This document shows positions 1-11,674 of a stretch of DNA of 64,000 bases, piece by piece. The stretch comes from Crocodylus rhombifer (Eukaryota > Chordata > Crocodylia > Crocodylidae). The stretch covers positions 186,001 through 250,000 of the forward strand of contig JAVSML010024617.1 in assembly GCA_038503035.1 (NCBI GenBank), given 5' to 3'. Under the pieces are notes generated by a model, which saw only the letters and a program-made list of their open reading frames with translations, was not told where the DNA came from and did no database searches. The stretch's first letter is position 1; each line of letters opens with the position of its first letter. The position numbers and the translations under genes were made by a program.

Positions 1-1044
1 AACACAATATCATGCGACTTACTTGACCGATCACAACAGAGCTTTAATGCTGAATAATCACAAGAGAGCTGTTCACAGTCTCTTAGAGTGGTCATTAATA
101 CTTTTGAATGCCATACATTGGAAGAAATTGTAATCCATTTAGGAATGTTATATAAGCAGAAGCAACTGCTAAATTTATAGACTAAATTATACCATTTTAA
201 TCCCATGCAACCTTCTACCAGCAAGTCAAGCAAACTATAAATGAAAACTTCTATTATTCCGTAACAATTAACCACCCTCATAATCCTGCCATTTTCATGG
301 TGAATTATTCACCTTGCTCTCTTCACAAAACTGAGAAACCATGGACAGAGCCAAACATATGGCAAGCAGGTGCCGTGGAAGATTCCCCACAGAGTTCTGT
401 CAAGGTCTTCCTTCCTAAACTGAAATATCCCATCCTCTTGTTTAAATATGAGGCCTATTTTAACAGCCTTTGTCAACTTTGGTACATTACTGTTCTGTGG
501 TGTTGATACCAGCAACCTGGAAACTCACCAAACTGCTATTAATCTTCTGACCTTACTTGGGATTCAGCACTGACATCCTGAAATGAAATGAAGCAAATGC
601 AAGAGTACAAAGCAACCCTGTTCTACTGTCCTCTTTGAAATGGATGGAATAATACTGTGTGGGATGCCTAGAAATACCACAAGAGTTTTGAAAGAGAAGG
701 AGTTCAGGTCAGTATCAGAGTTCTAGCTAGGAATCTCTTGTACTAAACAGATAAGAGGTATAAGCTCATCCATTCTCCCAGGCCCTTTACTACCCTGTTT
801 TTCCCATGGGGGAAGAAGGGATGAAGAGCAGTTAGAAAATTATCTCCCTGGATTTGAAGCAGAGTTGCATACTGTCCATAAATTTAGGTGTGGTCAGCAA
901 AAACACCAACCTAAAAAGGTATGTCAATGAAGTTCATAAAAAATAATCTATCCATAAATACAAGGCAGCTCATTTGAAGATCCATGTTGGAATAAAGCCA
1001 CATTCAAGTGTTAATGCTGGACAGAGAGAATAGAGCAGCAGTAC
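1..1044. other. Unique AT-rich sequence, no gene seen
   Basis: Both strands carry only short open frames (under 70 codons) with no recognisable protein family. No exon-like block with a convincing acceptor and donor and no clear repeat was seen. It is probably intronic or intergenic. Confidence 0.5.
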
Positions 1045-1503
1045 CAGAACTAGGGACCGAAATTACACATAAACTGGTATAAGAGATTGGAAACAAGTTC
1101 AAATCTGTAACACAACAGAACTTCAATGCACATAAACCACATTTAAAATGGCTGAAACCAGTTTAAGATAAACCTAGATGGATATAGATTTAGGTTAAAC
1201 TGGTTTATTGAACTTCTGTCCCAGATCCCTTCCAGATTCAAGTTAACTCACAGTCTCCAACATCCAGGATGCTTTGCAGTTCACAGGATGGGTAGACTAG
1301 CGTTGTTCCAGGCTGTCTGTTCCAGCCAAGCAGGGAGGTATGCTATTGTGCTTCTGGCCTGGAACCACTACAGGCATGTGGCTGCGTTTGCGGAATCAAA
1401 AGGGAGTGTCCATTCACTTGCTTATTGGTTCAAACTACACGGCTTAGATTAAACTGCAAAGATTGAACTGATTTAGCCATGGGTTTTTTGACTGTTAGTA
1501 CTT
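1045..1503. mobile_element. Non-autonomous DNA transposon-like repeat, copy a of three
   Basis: The segment shares a long core with 21187-21610 and 24853-25100, including AAATTACACATAAACYGG, AAAATGGCTGAAACCAGTTT and GAACTTCTGTCCCAGA. The ends have weakly matching inverted motifs (CAGAACTAGGG at the left, TTAGCCCTG at the right). This suggests a hAT-type non-autonomous element, but I could not find a convincing target-site duplication. It has no coding capacity. That it is a repeat family is seen directly; the transposon class is inferred. Confidence 0.6.
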
Positions 1504-3504
1504 AGCCCTGGTATCTAAGTAAAAGCATTGCTCAGAGCCCTGCAGTGAACTGTCTGTCAGGGCTTTCTGGCTCACCAGTACCTCCACAGTTCCTTTCCCC
1601 TCTTGTCCTAGCAAGTGCTGCTGCCCCATGTCCTGGCTGTTGCATGTTCCAGCTGTTGTCTGCCTGTAGCTGCTTAGTGCTTACCCCAAAGGTGTGCAGA
1701 GCTGTGTGGCCATGGGCCAGGCAGGAGTGAAGCAGTACAGCTGGGATGAAACTGTGTGGTCAGGTCAGGAACTAAGGTGGCAGGTGGGGGTCTATGTTGG
1801 GATGGGACCAGTGGGGTCAGTGAGGAGTAGGGCTGGGAGATGGTTGGGAAAGCAGCATGAAGGGTGCAGGGTGAAGTTGGAGGTGTCAGATTACAGGGTT
1901 TATTAGGGGACCCCTGGAGTGAAGCCAGCATAGTGTAAAACCATTGCTGCAGTCAAGCAGTGTTACCAACCCAAGACTTTTTTTTTAATGATGGCCAAAT
2001 TTTTTACTACGGTTCATGTTAAACCCTAACTTTGAATCTTGTACTTGTCACTGCCATTCAGGGCCTGTCAAAAGGGTTACATCTACATTAGGTTAAACAT
2101 TTGGCAGTACAAACCTATGTCAGTAAAAAAGTTTATCAGTAAAAAAAAAAATTGCAGATGGTCAGTAAACATATTTTGGGGAGTTAGCAACTCTGATTTG
2201 AAGACAAAACACTTGAGAAATCAATTTCCATTGGATTTATAGGATAGAAATTTTACAGGGCAGTAAAAAGACAATAAAGATAAGATACTTGGGGAAGAGC
2301 CATCCTGAAACAGCCTACCAAAAGTAAAGCATGGAAGCTTCCATGAAAAAACCAAGTAGAAATGTAACAGAAGATTTAGCTATTGACCTGGGCACAACAT
2401 TAGCAAATGCGTGCATAATATATTGTATAGATACAAAGATGGATAAGGCCTAAGCAGAAAGAAACACATAGATGACAAAATGCCTCTCATTTTGAAAACA
2501 AGACTCCTATTCATTTCCATTACAAATGAAAAGGAGTTTCATGGTGTTATCCAAGTCCTTAATGGATATTTTCATCCCAACACAAAACATTAAACTTAAT
2601 ATTAGTACAGCTAATAGTTTGTGTCCAGGAATAATGGTGGATTAAAGCTGTGGAACATTTCTAGTAAGGAGTCTGAGGTTCTGAAAGAGTCTATGGGGAA
2701 TGTTACACCCAGTGCCTCTGAGTATAGCAATATCTCAGGGCCATGACACTGGCCTTTCACTCATCTAAGCAACAACTTCACCATCACCACTATTTAAAAA
2801 AAATCCTCAAATGATTCATGAAAATTTAAGAGGTGAGGCAGTTTTTTGCTTCGGAAAAGACTAAGTAAGGATAACCTTGGCTTCTTCCCCTTATAAATAA
2901 AAGAATAACAAAAATCACACCAGAAATATAACAAAAAAACAAGCTCTGAGGTGACATTTTGGCTGTGTGGCTTTCCTCTGGCTTCGTGACAATGAGAACA
3001 AGCTTAGTTGCAGCTGGTTCTATTTTTCCATAGCCAGAAAAAGGTCTCATATCTAAAATGTCACAACGCTACTTATTTTCAATTTCCAGGTTCCATTCAA
3101 AAAGCTAAGGCTGACATTTTATCTTGAACTCTCACACAGGTGAGGAAACAATAAAGAAAAAGCACAAAAACTGTGTGGGGCTAAGAATGAAGTCTCTCTT
3201 TCTCTCAGACTTACAGCTGTAATTTTTGGATTGTGTCTGGTCACAACTACCAGTGGGTCTTGTGCCATTCAGATCTTTAGGGTCTGTGTTGCCCATGCTA
3301 ATTGCAGTTAGCTTCTTGAGAGGGAACTTTTGACTAGGTGCTCAGATGCAGCATCAGATTTCCTCTGAAGTCAGTTACTTTTTCTTCTCTCTAGAGCATG
3401 GTGAAGTTTTTGTGCCACCAAATAAGTCACAGAACTTTTCAAATGTAAATTATATTAAATGAAATAAAATTAATCCAAAGTTAATGCTGGTGGGAACAAA
3501 TTGT
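1504..3504. other. Unique AT-rich sequence, no gene seen
   Basis: Only short open frames occur, in overlapping shadows on both strands around 1545-1931. No domain, splice-bounded exon or RNA gene was recognised. Confidence 0.45.
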
Positions 3505-4005
3505 TAGTGGGTACATCTACACGTGAAATTAGCCTGGCTGAATAAACTCTGGCACAGTTCAAACCAGAGTTTGTTGCTCCTGGGCACAGCATTTACATGT
3601 GTACCTGGGACTACCACACGTTGAGTCAAGGTGACGCAGCCCTAGCTGGCAGTGGGTCTGGGGGGTTCAGCCTGACAACCCCGGGCTGCTCCCCCAACCC
3701 CCGTTCAACATGGTGTGGAAGAGCTGGCTGGGGCACAAGGGTGTTTTAGCATGGGGCTAGCTAGTAGGCAGCCTCCACACTGAAGCACCCTCATGACCCA
3801 AGCCAGCCACGTCAGCGTCTATATGTGCACTGCAGTGGAGTAAATAACTCCACTGTAGGATAGTACTTACGTATCGCAGTATTATCCTATGGTGGAGTTA
3901 ATTAGTTTACTCCATAGTAATAGCACCACACATGTAGACCATGCCCTTTTACTGAGGAGCTAGTTAATCAACTCACAGTAAACATCTCATGTAGATACAC
4001 CACTG
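3505..4005. mobile_element. hAT-like MITE with a large internal hairpin
   Basis: The element starts near TAGTGGGTACATCTACACG and ends near CATGTAGATACACCACTG, so the ends form an imperfect inverted repeat. A related end pair bounds 18485-19848. Inside, 3836-3914 folds back on itself. No open frame of note is present. The terminal CAGTGG-type motif resembles hAT ends, but the 8-bp flanks do not match, so the class is tentative. Confidence 0.55.
3836..3914. repeat. Imperfect palindrome, about 35-bp arms
   Basis: The left arm begins TGGAGTAAATAACTCCAC and the right arm ends with the near complement GTGGAGTTAATTAGTTTACTCCA read in reverse. They are separated by about 10 bases. The arms could form a long stem in single-stranded DNA or RNA. 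It lies within the larger MITE-like repeat and is probably a subterminal or internal structure of that element. Confidence 0.7.
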
Positions 4006-5509
4006 TATGCAGCATATAATTTGGGATTTCTCTCTCTCTTTGGTAGACATAAACACATGCTTATATTTTTTAAGAGTCCTATACAGAACAGGACTGGATG
4101 TAACACTGAGTAATATCAGAAATAATCATAATTAGATATATGATAGATACTCTCCTGCCTTGACAGGAGATAAGCAGCAAATTTTGGATCAGTACAAAAA
4201 TGTTACACTGTTTTTGGGAGAGTGCTCATGAACTTAAACTTCCAGAATAGTGTGTAAATATCTCATCAGACTTATGCTGAGAACCCAGGAAGTTAAAAAA
4301 TACAATTGAAGTAGATCAAGTGGATTTTTCTTAAATAGTGAAAAAAAGGTTGACTGATACTGAAGTGTTACAACTTTGGCAAACATTTTACTTTATGATT
4401 AGACTAAAAATATTTGGGGATAAAACTTAAACAATGCTGAGACAACTTTACCTGTAACAGTAAAAAAATGCCACTGTGACAGACACCAAGATTTTCTTTA
4501 ATTGTAATTGATTATCCTTTGCATGTTGTAATCTTGGTTTCCTGCTCTGTTCTACCAGTCTTGTTTTGTTTTCTATAGGTTAGTGTAAAAACAGTAGGCT
4601 TCATACATTAGTAACTCCTTCTCACATCATAACATCTTGGGTACTGTATTTTAACTTTATTGGGTTCAAAATATTTTAAGTCCAAGGGGTAAGTAAGTTT
4701 TAAAAAAAAAGTGGGGAAGAGAAGAAAGGAAGAGGAATGACTTTAACATTCCGGTGAATGAAGGACAGCTAGAGAGACAAGATGTGCCTAGGTGCCCATA
4801 CAACCTAATGTGTATGATTTTTACTATACTGTTCACTAGCTGTTTACTCACTCCTCATGCCTTCTTCCTCTTTGAGCAGAGCAGGTAATGTATTTGTTTT
4901 ATTCCTGTTGTTGTTATTTTATAGCCTCCCACATCAAGATAACACTTAAGTCTAACTGTCTAACCTTAGAATGCCATTCAGCATAGGTATGGGGGTCCAG
5001 TAAAAGTGACACATACCACATGTTGGTCTTTTATCATTTTTTTTCCCATTGTGCGTTGTTATGGAGGAAAGAGAGGATTAAAAAAAAATGCATGGGAAAA
5101 CTACTGTCAAGCTTACCAGCATTTTTCTGATACAAGATTGCCCTAGGTGAAATTATTTTAATTTACAAATTTGCAGAGATAAAAAAAAATTCCCTGCTGC
5201 AAAAAACACAATATTTCCAGTACCGTATGGGGCTGATGAACTCCACCATATGACAGAGCAAATCTTGCATTTACAAGACCTTTTGTAGTGGGGGTGGGGA
5301 GAGGGTATTATATGAAAAGTTATAATGTAGTTAATCGTATTGCAAGGCTGATCTCACTAATTTTACAATTCTGTTATATGCAGAGGTTATCATACTAATT
5401 AGTTACATCTGGAATATTTGTTTTCTTAAATGGAGGGCTTTCATGTTTCCTTCTCTTTTAGCTCTAAAGCTTTCAGTTCAGTGGTCAAAGACTGCAGGAA
5501 GACTCAAAT
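4006..5509. other. Unique AT-rich sequence, no gene seen
   Basis: The stretch has several A/T homopolymers and no recognisable coding or repeat family. It ends at the CTCAC target duplication of the LTR2 insertion. Confidence 0.45.
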
Positions 5510-5557
5510 CTCACTGTCGCAGGCACTGAAGTGCCTGCTCCTAAAGGATAGGTGTGG

Positions 5558-5620
5558 GTTGCTGGGGCAACCACTGAGGTCAGCTGACCAGGAGGGGGCA
5601 GGGGCTGGCCTATATAAACA
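5558..5620 (+). promoter_or_regulatory. LTR2 promoter module: RFX-like palindrome, E-box, TATA box
   Basis: GTTGCTGGGGCAAC (5558-5571) matches the palindromic X-box form bound by RFX proteins. GTCAGCTGAC (5579-5588) contains an E-box and is followed by a G-rich box and TATATAA near 5611. The same order recurs in the other two LTR2 copies. The promoter role is inferred from the LTR context; no expression evidence is available. Confidence 0.6.
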
Positions 5621-6203
5621 GCCTAGGCTGAGGCCAAGAGGGCAGTTCCCCTCTGGCAGTTGTAGACGATGGAGCTCTGTGGGAGTAAGCAGAGCATGAG
5701 AAGCCTGATGACCTGAGTAGCTTAGGTGGAGAATACCAGGCAGAGGAACCCCTGGCCAGGATGGTAATTTTGATGAGCCTGAGGGCTTAGGGTTAGAGTT
5801 TGACCAGGAGGCCTAAGTTTGTGTTGCAGCTGATTGGCTTATGGGTTTTGTTTATTGTTACACCGGAGGACTGGGAGAGGCTGTAGGGGTTGGAGGAGGC
5901 CTCACGGGAGCTCCCCAGTAGCATGGGGGTTCCTGGCACCAGAGAGGGTGCTGCGTTTTGGGGTTTGCATAGACCCCAGCCTCAGTGGGGCAGTGTCGAG
6001 TGGGGTGAGGAGCCCAGTGCGGGTGAGTGACCTGGGAAGGCGGGTCTGGGGGCCAGGCACAGCTACGGTCACCTGATCCCTGAGCGTGGGGAGCGTGAGG
6101 CACATAGGCCCCAGTGTGGGTGGGAATCACACAAGCAAGGCCCCAGCGTGAGCGTGGGCATGATTAGACCCCCAGGGAGGGCGATTAGCATTCGGATCGG
6201 GAT

Positions 6204-6387
6204 AAGCCCCAGGGAGGGTTGCATGGCATCGTATTGGGGTAAGCCCCAGGGAGGGTTGCATGGCATCGTATTGGGGTAAGCCCCAGGGAGGGTTGCATGG
6301 CATCGTATTGGGGTAAGCCCCAGGGAGGGTGCACGGCATCGTATTGGGGTAAGCCCCAGGGAGGGCGCACATAGGCCCCAGTGCAGG
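6204..6387 (+). repeat. 37-bp minisatellite inside LTR2 copy A
   Basis: AAGCCCCAGGGAGGG recurs at 6204, 6241, 6278, 6315 and 6351, giving periods of 37, 37, 37 and 36. Flanking sequence from about 5990 to 6590 carries degenerate forms of the same motif. Because the unit lacks stops in several minus-strand frames, three overlapping open frames of 105-173 codons appear here. They are artefacts of the repeat, not genes. Confidence 0.92.
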
Positions 6388-6896
6388 GCGTGAGAAGAAG
6401 CCCAGAGAGGGTGAGAGACTGAGTAGAAGCCCCAGGGAGGGCACATGGGAACAAGGAGCCCCAGGGAGGGCATACTGAGAAGCCCCAGGAGAAGGGCGTG
6501 CGTATGGGTAGAAGCCCGAGGGAGGGCGAGTACTGCAATAAGAGGCCCGAGGAGGGCGAGCGTACGGGTAGAGGCCTCGGAGAGGGCCACTAAGGAAAGA
6601 TCATAGACACAACAACGTCCAGGACAACGGAGAGGCTTGGGGCGTGGTATTAGGGGTGGTAGGAACCACGCATAGCCCTGTGGCAGGAGTGCACTGAATC
6701 ATCAGGAGACGGGGTACTGGCGGGAGTACACAAAAGGGTACCGTGCAAGAGGGTAAAAGGGAGCCTCTCTTTTATAATATTTTCCAGCAAGGCATGGCAG
6801 GAGAGATAATGAGGGTGCGTAGACACCCACTTGACATGGTAGGGGGTGCCAGGAGAGATCACGGCCGTTCCTGGGCCCCTGCCCTGTGACACTCAC

Positions 6897-9239
6897 AAAA
6901 CATGAAAACTAGATAATAACATTTTAAACAAATTGCCTTGCTGTAGGCACACCATCAAAGGAAAAATAGTGCTAATGAATTCTCCAGTTAGGTCCTTAGA
7001 TCCGTACAAGGAGGAAAACACACACTGACAGACAGAAGGATCCCAGCATGTGCAAGATACTTCTTTTCATATTCATCTTTATGGACCCAACCTTGAAAGA
7101 TGCTGAGTGTCCTCAACTCCCACTGGTGTACCTAGCCCAATATTTCCCTGCAAGTTGGAGATCACTAGATGGATTTCTTTACATAAGGAAATTTAATATG
7201 ATCACTTTAATAGCAGTAGGAGCTGCTTTTCACAGCAGCGGGAGCATCTTAAAACTATTTCTTCAGTTTGGTAGTGAGATATTTGTGTGAGAAAACTGGA
7301 TTTGAAAGCTGAGTAAATCCTACAAAACTAGATTTCTGCAAAAAAAACTTTCATATTTTAACTGATTTTTGTAGCTTTTTGGTGTTTGGTTTCTATGAGT
7401 AGTCTGGTGAATAAATGCTATCAAATAATTCACAGAAGCAGCATAACTTTAGGCAAATATTGCAGAGGACTCAGGAAAGGCAAATCTGAAACTCGTGATA
7501 GTGAGTGTGTATGAAAGACACCTGACTGAAAGTCATATTCAGCAAATAGAATAGATTCATGCCCCATGACTACAGTTGTACCCAATTAAAAGAAATCCAT
7601 TTTGAATATTTGCATCAAGCTTCTCATGAATAATCTTCAGGCTAAGAATTATTTGCCAAAATGCTATAACAATAAGAGTTCCAGACAGACTGCATTTCTT
7701 AAGGCCTCATGGCCTTTGAGGAACTGTTTTCAAGTGGTTTTAAACGTCATGCTTTTTCTTTTTCTTTTTTTTCACTTAAGACTTAACCATCTTTCATTCT
7801 GAGGAAAATTTCTCTCACAAAAATTATTGCTATTTCACAAAAGTAGTAAGAACTCAAAAAGGAGTGACTGTTGTTAAGCTAACTCTTCGGGACTGACATA
7901 ACCACCCATTCTATTCACTATATAAAAGTGTACTTTCACTGAAAGGAGAAAGTGTTTAAAAACAAACAAAAAGCATGCATGTCCCTCCCCAATGCACACA
8001 ACCACCCTACAGCTAGCTAGTATTTTCAGTGGTGTAGCAGAATAATGACAGATTTTTTCTTTTGATAGAAGGATTATCCAGCAGGTTGATGGCTTCATGT
8101 TTTATGGGCTCTAAGGATACCTGGAATACCAAAAAAGCCAGATGGACTTTTGCAGCCTAAAGGATATAAAAAGTCATAGATTCATTCTTGCCTTGACATC
8201 TGCAAGGAAGGCAGCTTGTAAAGTGAAAGAAAACAGCATAGGTCTGAAAGCCCTCTGCTCCACATCCTCTTGCTCTCTGATCCATAGTCTTAAAAAATGT
8301 ATGAAAAGGATTTGAATGGTCTGGCAATCAAAAATACAATAGAAACACTGTACTAAAAAAAAAGCCCTTGTTCAGCAAAAGGTTGGAAGAGCTCCAAAAA
8401 TTCTCTTTCTCCTGCTTTACAAAGACCCTTGTGAAAGACACTGGGGGGGGGGTAAATATACTAGGCACTAGTCCCAAAACACTAAGAACTGAATTGCTTT
8501 TGCTAAACTGTGATTCTTTCTGAATTATTTTTTTAAAAGGATAGGGAATGCAGATTTTGAGGTGGCTTTTCCCCCCCATTTCCAACATAAGGGTCAGCTG
8601 GACTCTCCCAAAACTATAACAGTCCATGCATGTACGATATCTGTTGAGGCTACACATTTACTGCTCATGAATGGTTTTAAGGGACCTATTTGATTTTATT
8701 TGTCATTTTCTGTAAGTTATATCAATTCTCTCAGTTTGGAACACCCATTTTCTTCCAGATACAGAAATAAGAAGGTAACACTTCTTTGATATACACGGAC
8801 TGACCACTTTTGACTAATGGGTAAATATTATTTAAGACTAGTGAAGTTACAGCGAACTGGGATCCAATAAACTGTTTTGATCTATAAGACAATAAGACAA
8901 AGGCCAAAGCAAACTTGTGGGTTGTATGTTCATGGTGTAGACGCAAATCCTGGAAAAGATAAGATAGGCTAATACAGATTATATTTGCACTTGGATCTCT
9001 GGTATTTCTTTAATGTATGTATTTTCTTAGTTTGGGATTACTGTAAGTATGATACAGAGGCGTAGGTTGTAGTCATGTTGGTTTACTAATTAATGATCTT
9101 TTTGTTGAAGATGTCAGCTGAGACTCCCAATCAGTCAAGCTCTTGGTAGTTCTGGGGCCCTTGTAAGGTCAGAGGGCAGTGTCTCTCACACATTTGATTT
9201 TTGGCTGTCTCAGAAGGGATTACCACATTAGAGTGAAGC
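6897..9239. other. Unique AT-rich sequence, no gene seen
   Basis: Open frames up to 109 codons (8328-8657, minus) show no recognisable domain and contain homopolymer-rich translations. I see no repeat family or exon here. Confidence 0.45.
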
Positions 9240-9660
9240 CCTGTTCTTGTGCTCGGTCATAGCTGGTCTCCTTATCACCCCAGGAATGACCATCACTCGT
9301 ACTTGAGCATGACTAATGCTGATACTGGAAATCAGTTTCCACATGTAGGGTTCAGGAGATGTGCCAGGGCAAGTTGGTGTCTACAGCCAAGGTGGCATGA
9401 TGATATTCGTTTGCTTGTTCTGTTTCCTTCATAGCAGAGTGCTAACCTCATCTATCATGGGTTGTATCCTCCTAGGACATTAAGCTCAGCCCAGCAGACT
9501 GTACATGCCATTTAATGCAGTCCTTGTAGCGGAGTTTGTGACAGCCAGCCTTCCTACTGCCTTTTTCAAATTCACTGTACAGAACTCCCTTAGTCAGTCG
9601 ATTGTTGTCCATACGTATGACATGGCCAACCCAGGTCATCTGCCTCCATGCTAGCATGGG
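9240..9660 (-). pseudogene. C-terminal remnant of a non-LTR retrotransposon ORF2
   Basis: A minus-strand frame at 9472-9657 encodes WVGHVIRMDNNRLTKGVLY, followed by a basic segment ending RYKDCIKWH. This matches the W-x-GH-x2-RM...RYKD block after the reverse transcriptase of several LINE clades. Further 3' on the minus strand (about 9250-9350) a frame-broken stretch resembles the short Cys/His finger that often ends these proteins. No reverse transcriptase core is left. It is an old 5'-truncated, frameshifted fragment; the clade is not assigned. Confidence 0.6.
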
Positions 9661-10426
9661 TGGATGGCCTTGTCCTCATCAGCCACATGGAAGTCAGTGG
9701 CTCTGCTTGGCAGGCAGAGGGTGCAATAGGTGGCACCCCATGTAGGATGTCTAGCTGCTGGCTCGGGAGCAGGAAACTGTATCCCACAGCAACCAGCTGC
9801 CCCAGCTTGTCCAGATGGGTGTTCATGATGTCCCACAGCCTCCTACAAGAGTCACACAGGGCAACAAACGGGACACGCTGCAGCTTCTGGGTCTGTGTGC
9901 TAGGCCATGGATAGTGGGGTACCATGGCAGGGTGCGAAATTCATGCGGGAAGGTACTTACTGTGGGGCTCTTCTGGAACGCTTAGGGTGGGGCACAGGGC
10001 AGGGTCCACGGTGACATGGCAGGGGGCTGGTGGCATGCTTGCCCACACCCAGCAGCCAATTAGAGGTGGCCCAAGTGCTCAGCTGCACTTGGCAGTCTCC
10101 AGCAGTCCTGAGAGCCTGCAAGAGCCAGATGGAGCACCTCCCACCTGTGGGCCTCAGCCAGGACAGGCTGCCCTGCCCTACCCCCAGCCCTCCAAAAGGT
10201 GAACATGTATAGTGTTTGCTCCCTATCTAACTAGACCAGTTAGCGAGAACCACATAATTTATATCTATTCCTCCTCCGGCTTTATGAACATGTGTACAAG
10301 GTCTCAGTGTCATATACCAAGGGAGGCACTTGACAGTGTTCAGTCTCTGCAGTAAGAAGTTATTCCTGAAAACAGAGAGCAACTTCAATTTATTTTGTAG
10401 ATAATGATTTGGTGCCACATATAGTG
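9661..10426. other. GC-richer unique segment, no gene recognised
   Basis: The stretch from about 9650 to 10200 is richer in GC than its surroundings and has overlapping open frames up to 111 codons on both strands. None shows a recognisable domain. It may be an undetected old repeat. Confidence 0.35.
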
Positions 10427-10434
10427 ACTATATG

Positions 10435-10830
10435 TAGGGTGACCATATATCCCACATTGGCCAGGACAGACCTGGATTTCAGCACCCAGCCACTGGAGAA
10501 AATTGAAGCAAAAGTCCCAAATTGGCACAAACCTACCCGCATGTGCCCAGCTCCTTACTTAGGAATCAGGTACATGCCAGTGGGTTCATGCCAATCTGGG
10601 GCTTTTGCCTCACTTTCCTCCAGAGAGCCCAGCCAATGGGCTACTCCCTGGTCTGGACTCCACTGGCCCGTGAGGGGAGTTGCTTGCACAATACAGTTGC
10701 GGAGGAGGGGAGCTATGGGATCATGAATGTGTGTGCGTGTGTGTGTGTGCGCGCGCGCGCCCTCTCCTGGATTTCCCTCAGGAGCACCCCTGCTGTCCCA
10801 GGTTTCCCTCAAATTATTATGGTCACCCTA
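10435..10830. mobile_element. hAT-like non-autonomous DNA transposon
   Basis: The 396-bp segment begins TAGGGTGACCATA and ends TATGGTCACCCTA, giving inverted termini of at least 12 bp. The 8-bp flanks ACTATATG (10427-10434) and CCTATATG (10831-10838) agree at 7 of 8 positions, as expected for a hAT-type duplication. The interior contains a GT/GC run (about 10731-10760) and no transposase. Open frames across it are shadows. Confidence 0.8.
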
Positions 10831-10838
10831 CCTATATG

Positions 10839-11674
10839 CCACATATAACTATGTGGGACTGGTATTTGTTAATATAATTCCATGCTGTATAAATAAAACT
10901 ATGGTCTTTATCTTCTAGCATCAGCGTGGTAGCAAATCAACAAAAAAAAGGAGATTAGGGATTGGGAATGAGAAAAGTGCCAGCATCATCACTGAATTCT
11001 TTGATTAAATGACCTTTGGGTTCATAGCTATCTATCAATAGTGATTCCATGAGTTTACGCACAATTTCCTGTGAATAAACTATAAAGAAGGAAAAATATA
11101 ACTCTGCCTGTTAGAAATCATGGATCTCTCTCAACTCTGTTTGGAGCTGCAAACACACAATCCACCTTCAAAGTAATACATCTTTCCTTGGTGGTATTTG
11201 CAAAATGGAGGCATTTGGGAAGCTGATTTTGACTCTCAGAAGTTTTTGGTGGCAACCATATTGTCTGGAAAGATTGACAAAATTCAATACTACTGCAGAA
11301 GATTGTATTTAAAAATGAATAGTTCATGATGGGTATGCATTCATTGCACAGAAGTGCAATGAAAAGGAACTATGAAGTCCAGAGTTGTTTATCTGTTTGT
11401 AGATGAAAAAGAAGAAGGCTAAAAATATTAAGTTTGCCTTTCATTCAAAAGGCCTAACCTTAGAAGGTACTAAATGTCTTCCAGTCCCTTGGGACAGACT
11501 CAGCACATTGCAGCATCAGACTAATTGCTTTGTGTTATTATTTAATAAACCCTGAGGAAACTCTTTTAAGGGATGCAGCAAGGGACATTTAACCAAACCT
11601 TTCTCCAAGAGAAAACCTTGACGTCTGTAAGCTGAAAGAGGAAGAAAAAATGGCCTTATGTGAAATTGCATTGG
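10839..11674. other. Unique AT-rich sequence, no gene seen
   Basis: There is no recognisable coding segment or repeat between the hAT-like element and the CR1 tail. Confidence 0.45.

Larger units (their letters stand above)
5515..6891 (+). mobile_element. Solo LTR, family LTR2, copy A
   Basis: The 1377-bp segment begins TGTCGCAGGCACT and ends CCCTGTGACA. It is flanked by a direct 5-bp duplication CTCAC (5510-5514 and 6892-6896). No internal retroviral sequence is present, so this is a solo LTR left by LTR-LTR recombination. Related copies lie at 56200-57790 (plus) and 36152-37134 (minus). The 5' part holds a hairpin (GCAGGCACT/AGTGCCTGC), an RFX-like palindrome, GTCAGCTGAC and a TATA box. 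The 3' two thirds is a degenerate tandem array on the motif AGCCCCAGGGAGGGC. A 5-bp duplication fits ERVL/ERV3-type or Gypsy-type integrases; the exact class is not determinable here. Confidence 0.88.

Noticed and set aside
6069..6590. Three overlapping minus open frames (105-173 codons) rich in Leu, Pro, Gly and Trp
   Set aside because: They translate the 37-bp minisatellite and related motifs in LTR2; the repeat lacks stops in several frames. No start context, domain or splice evidence.
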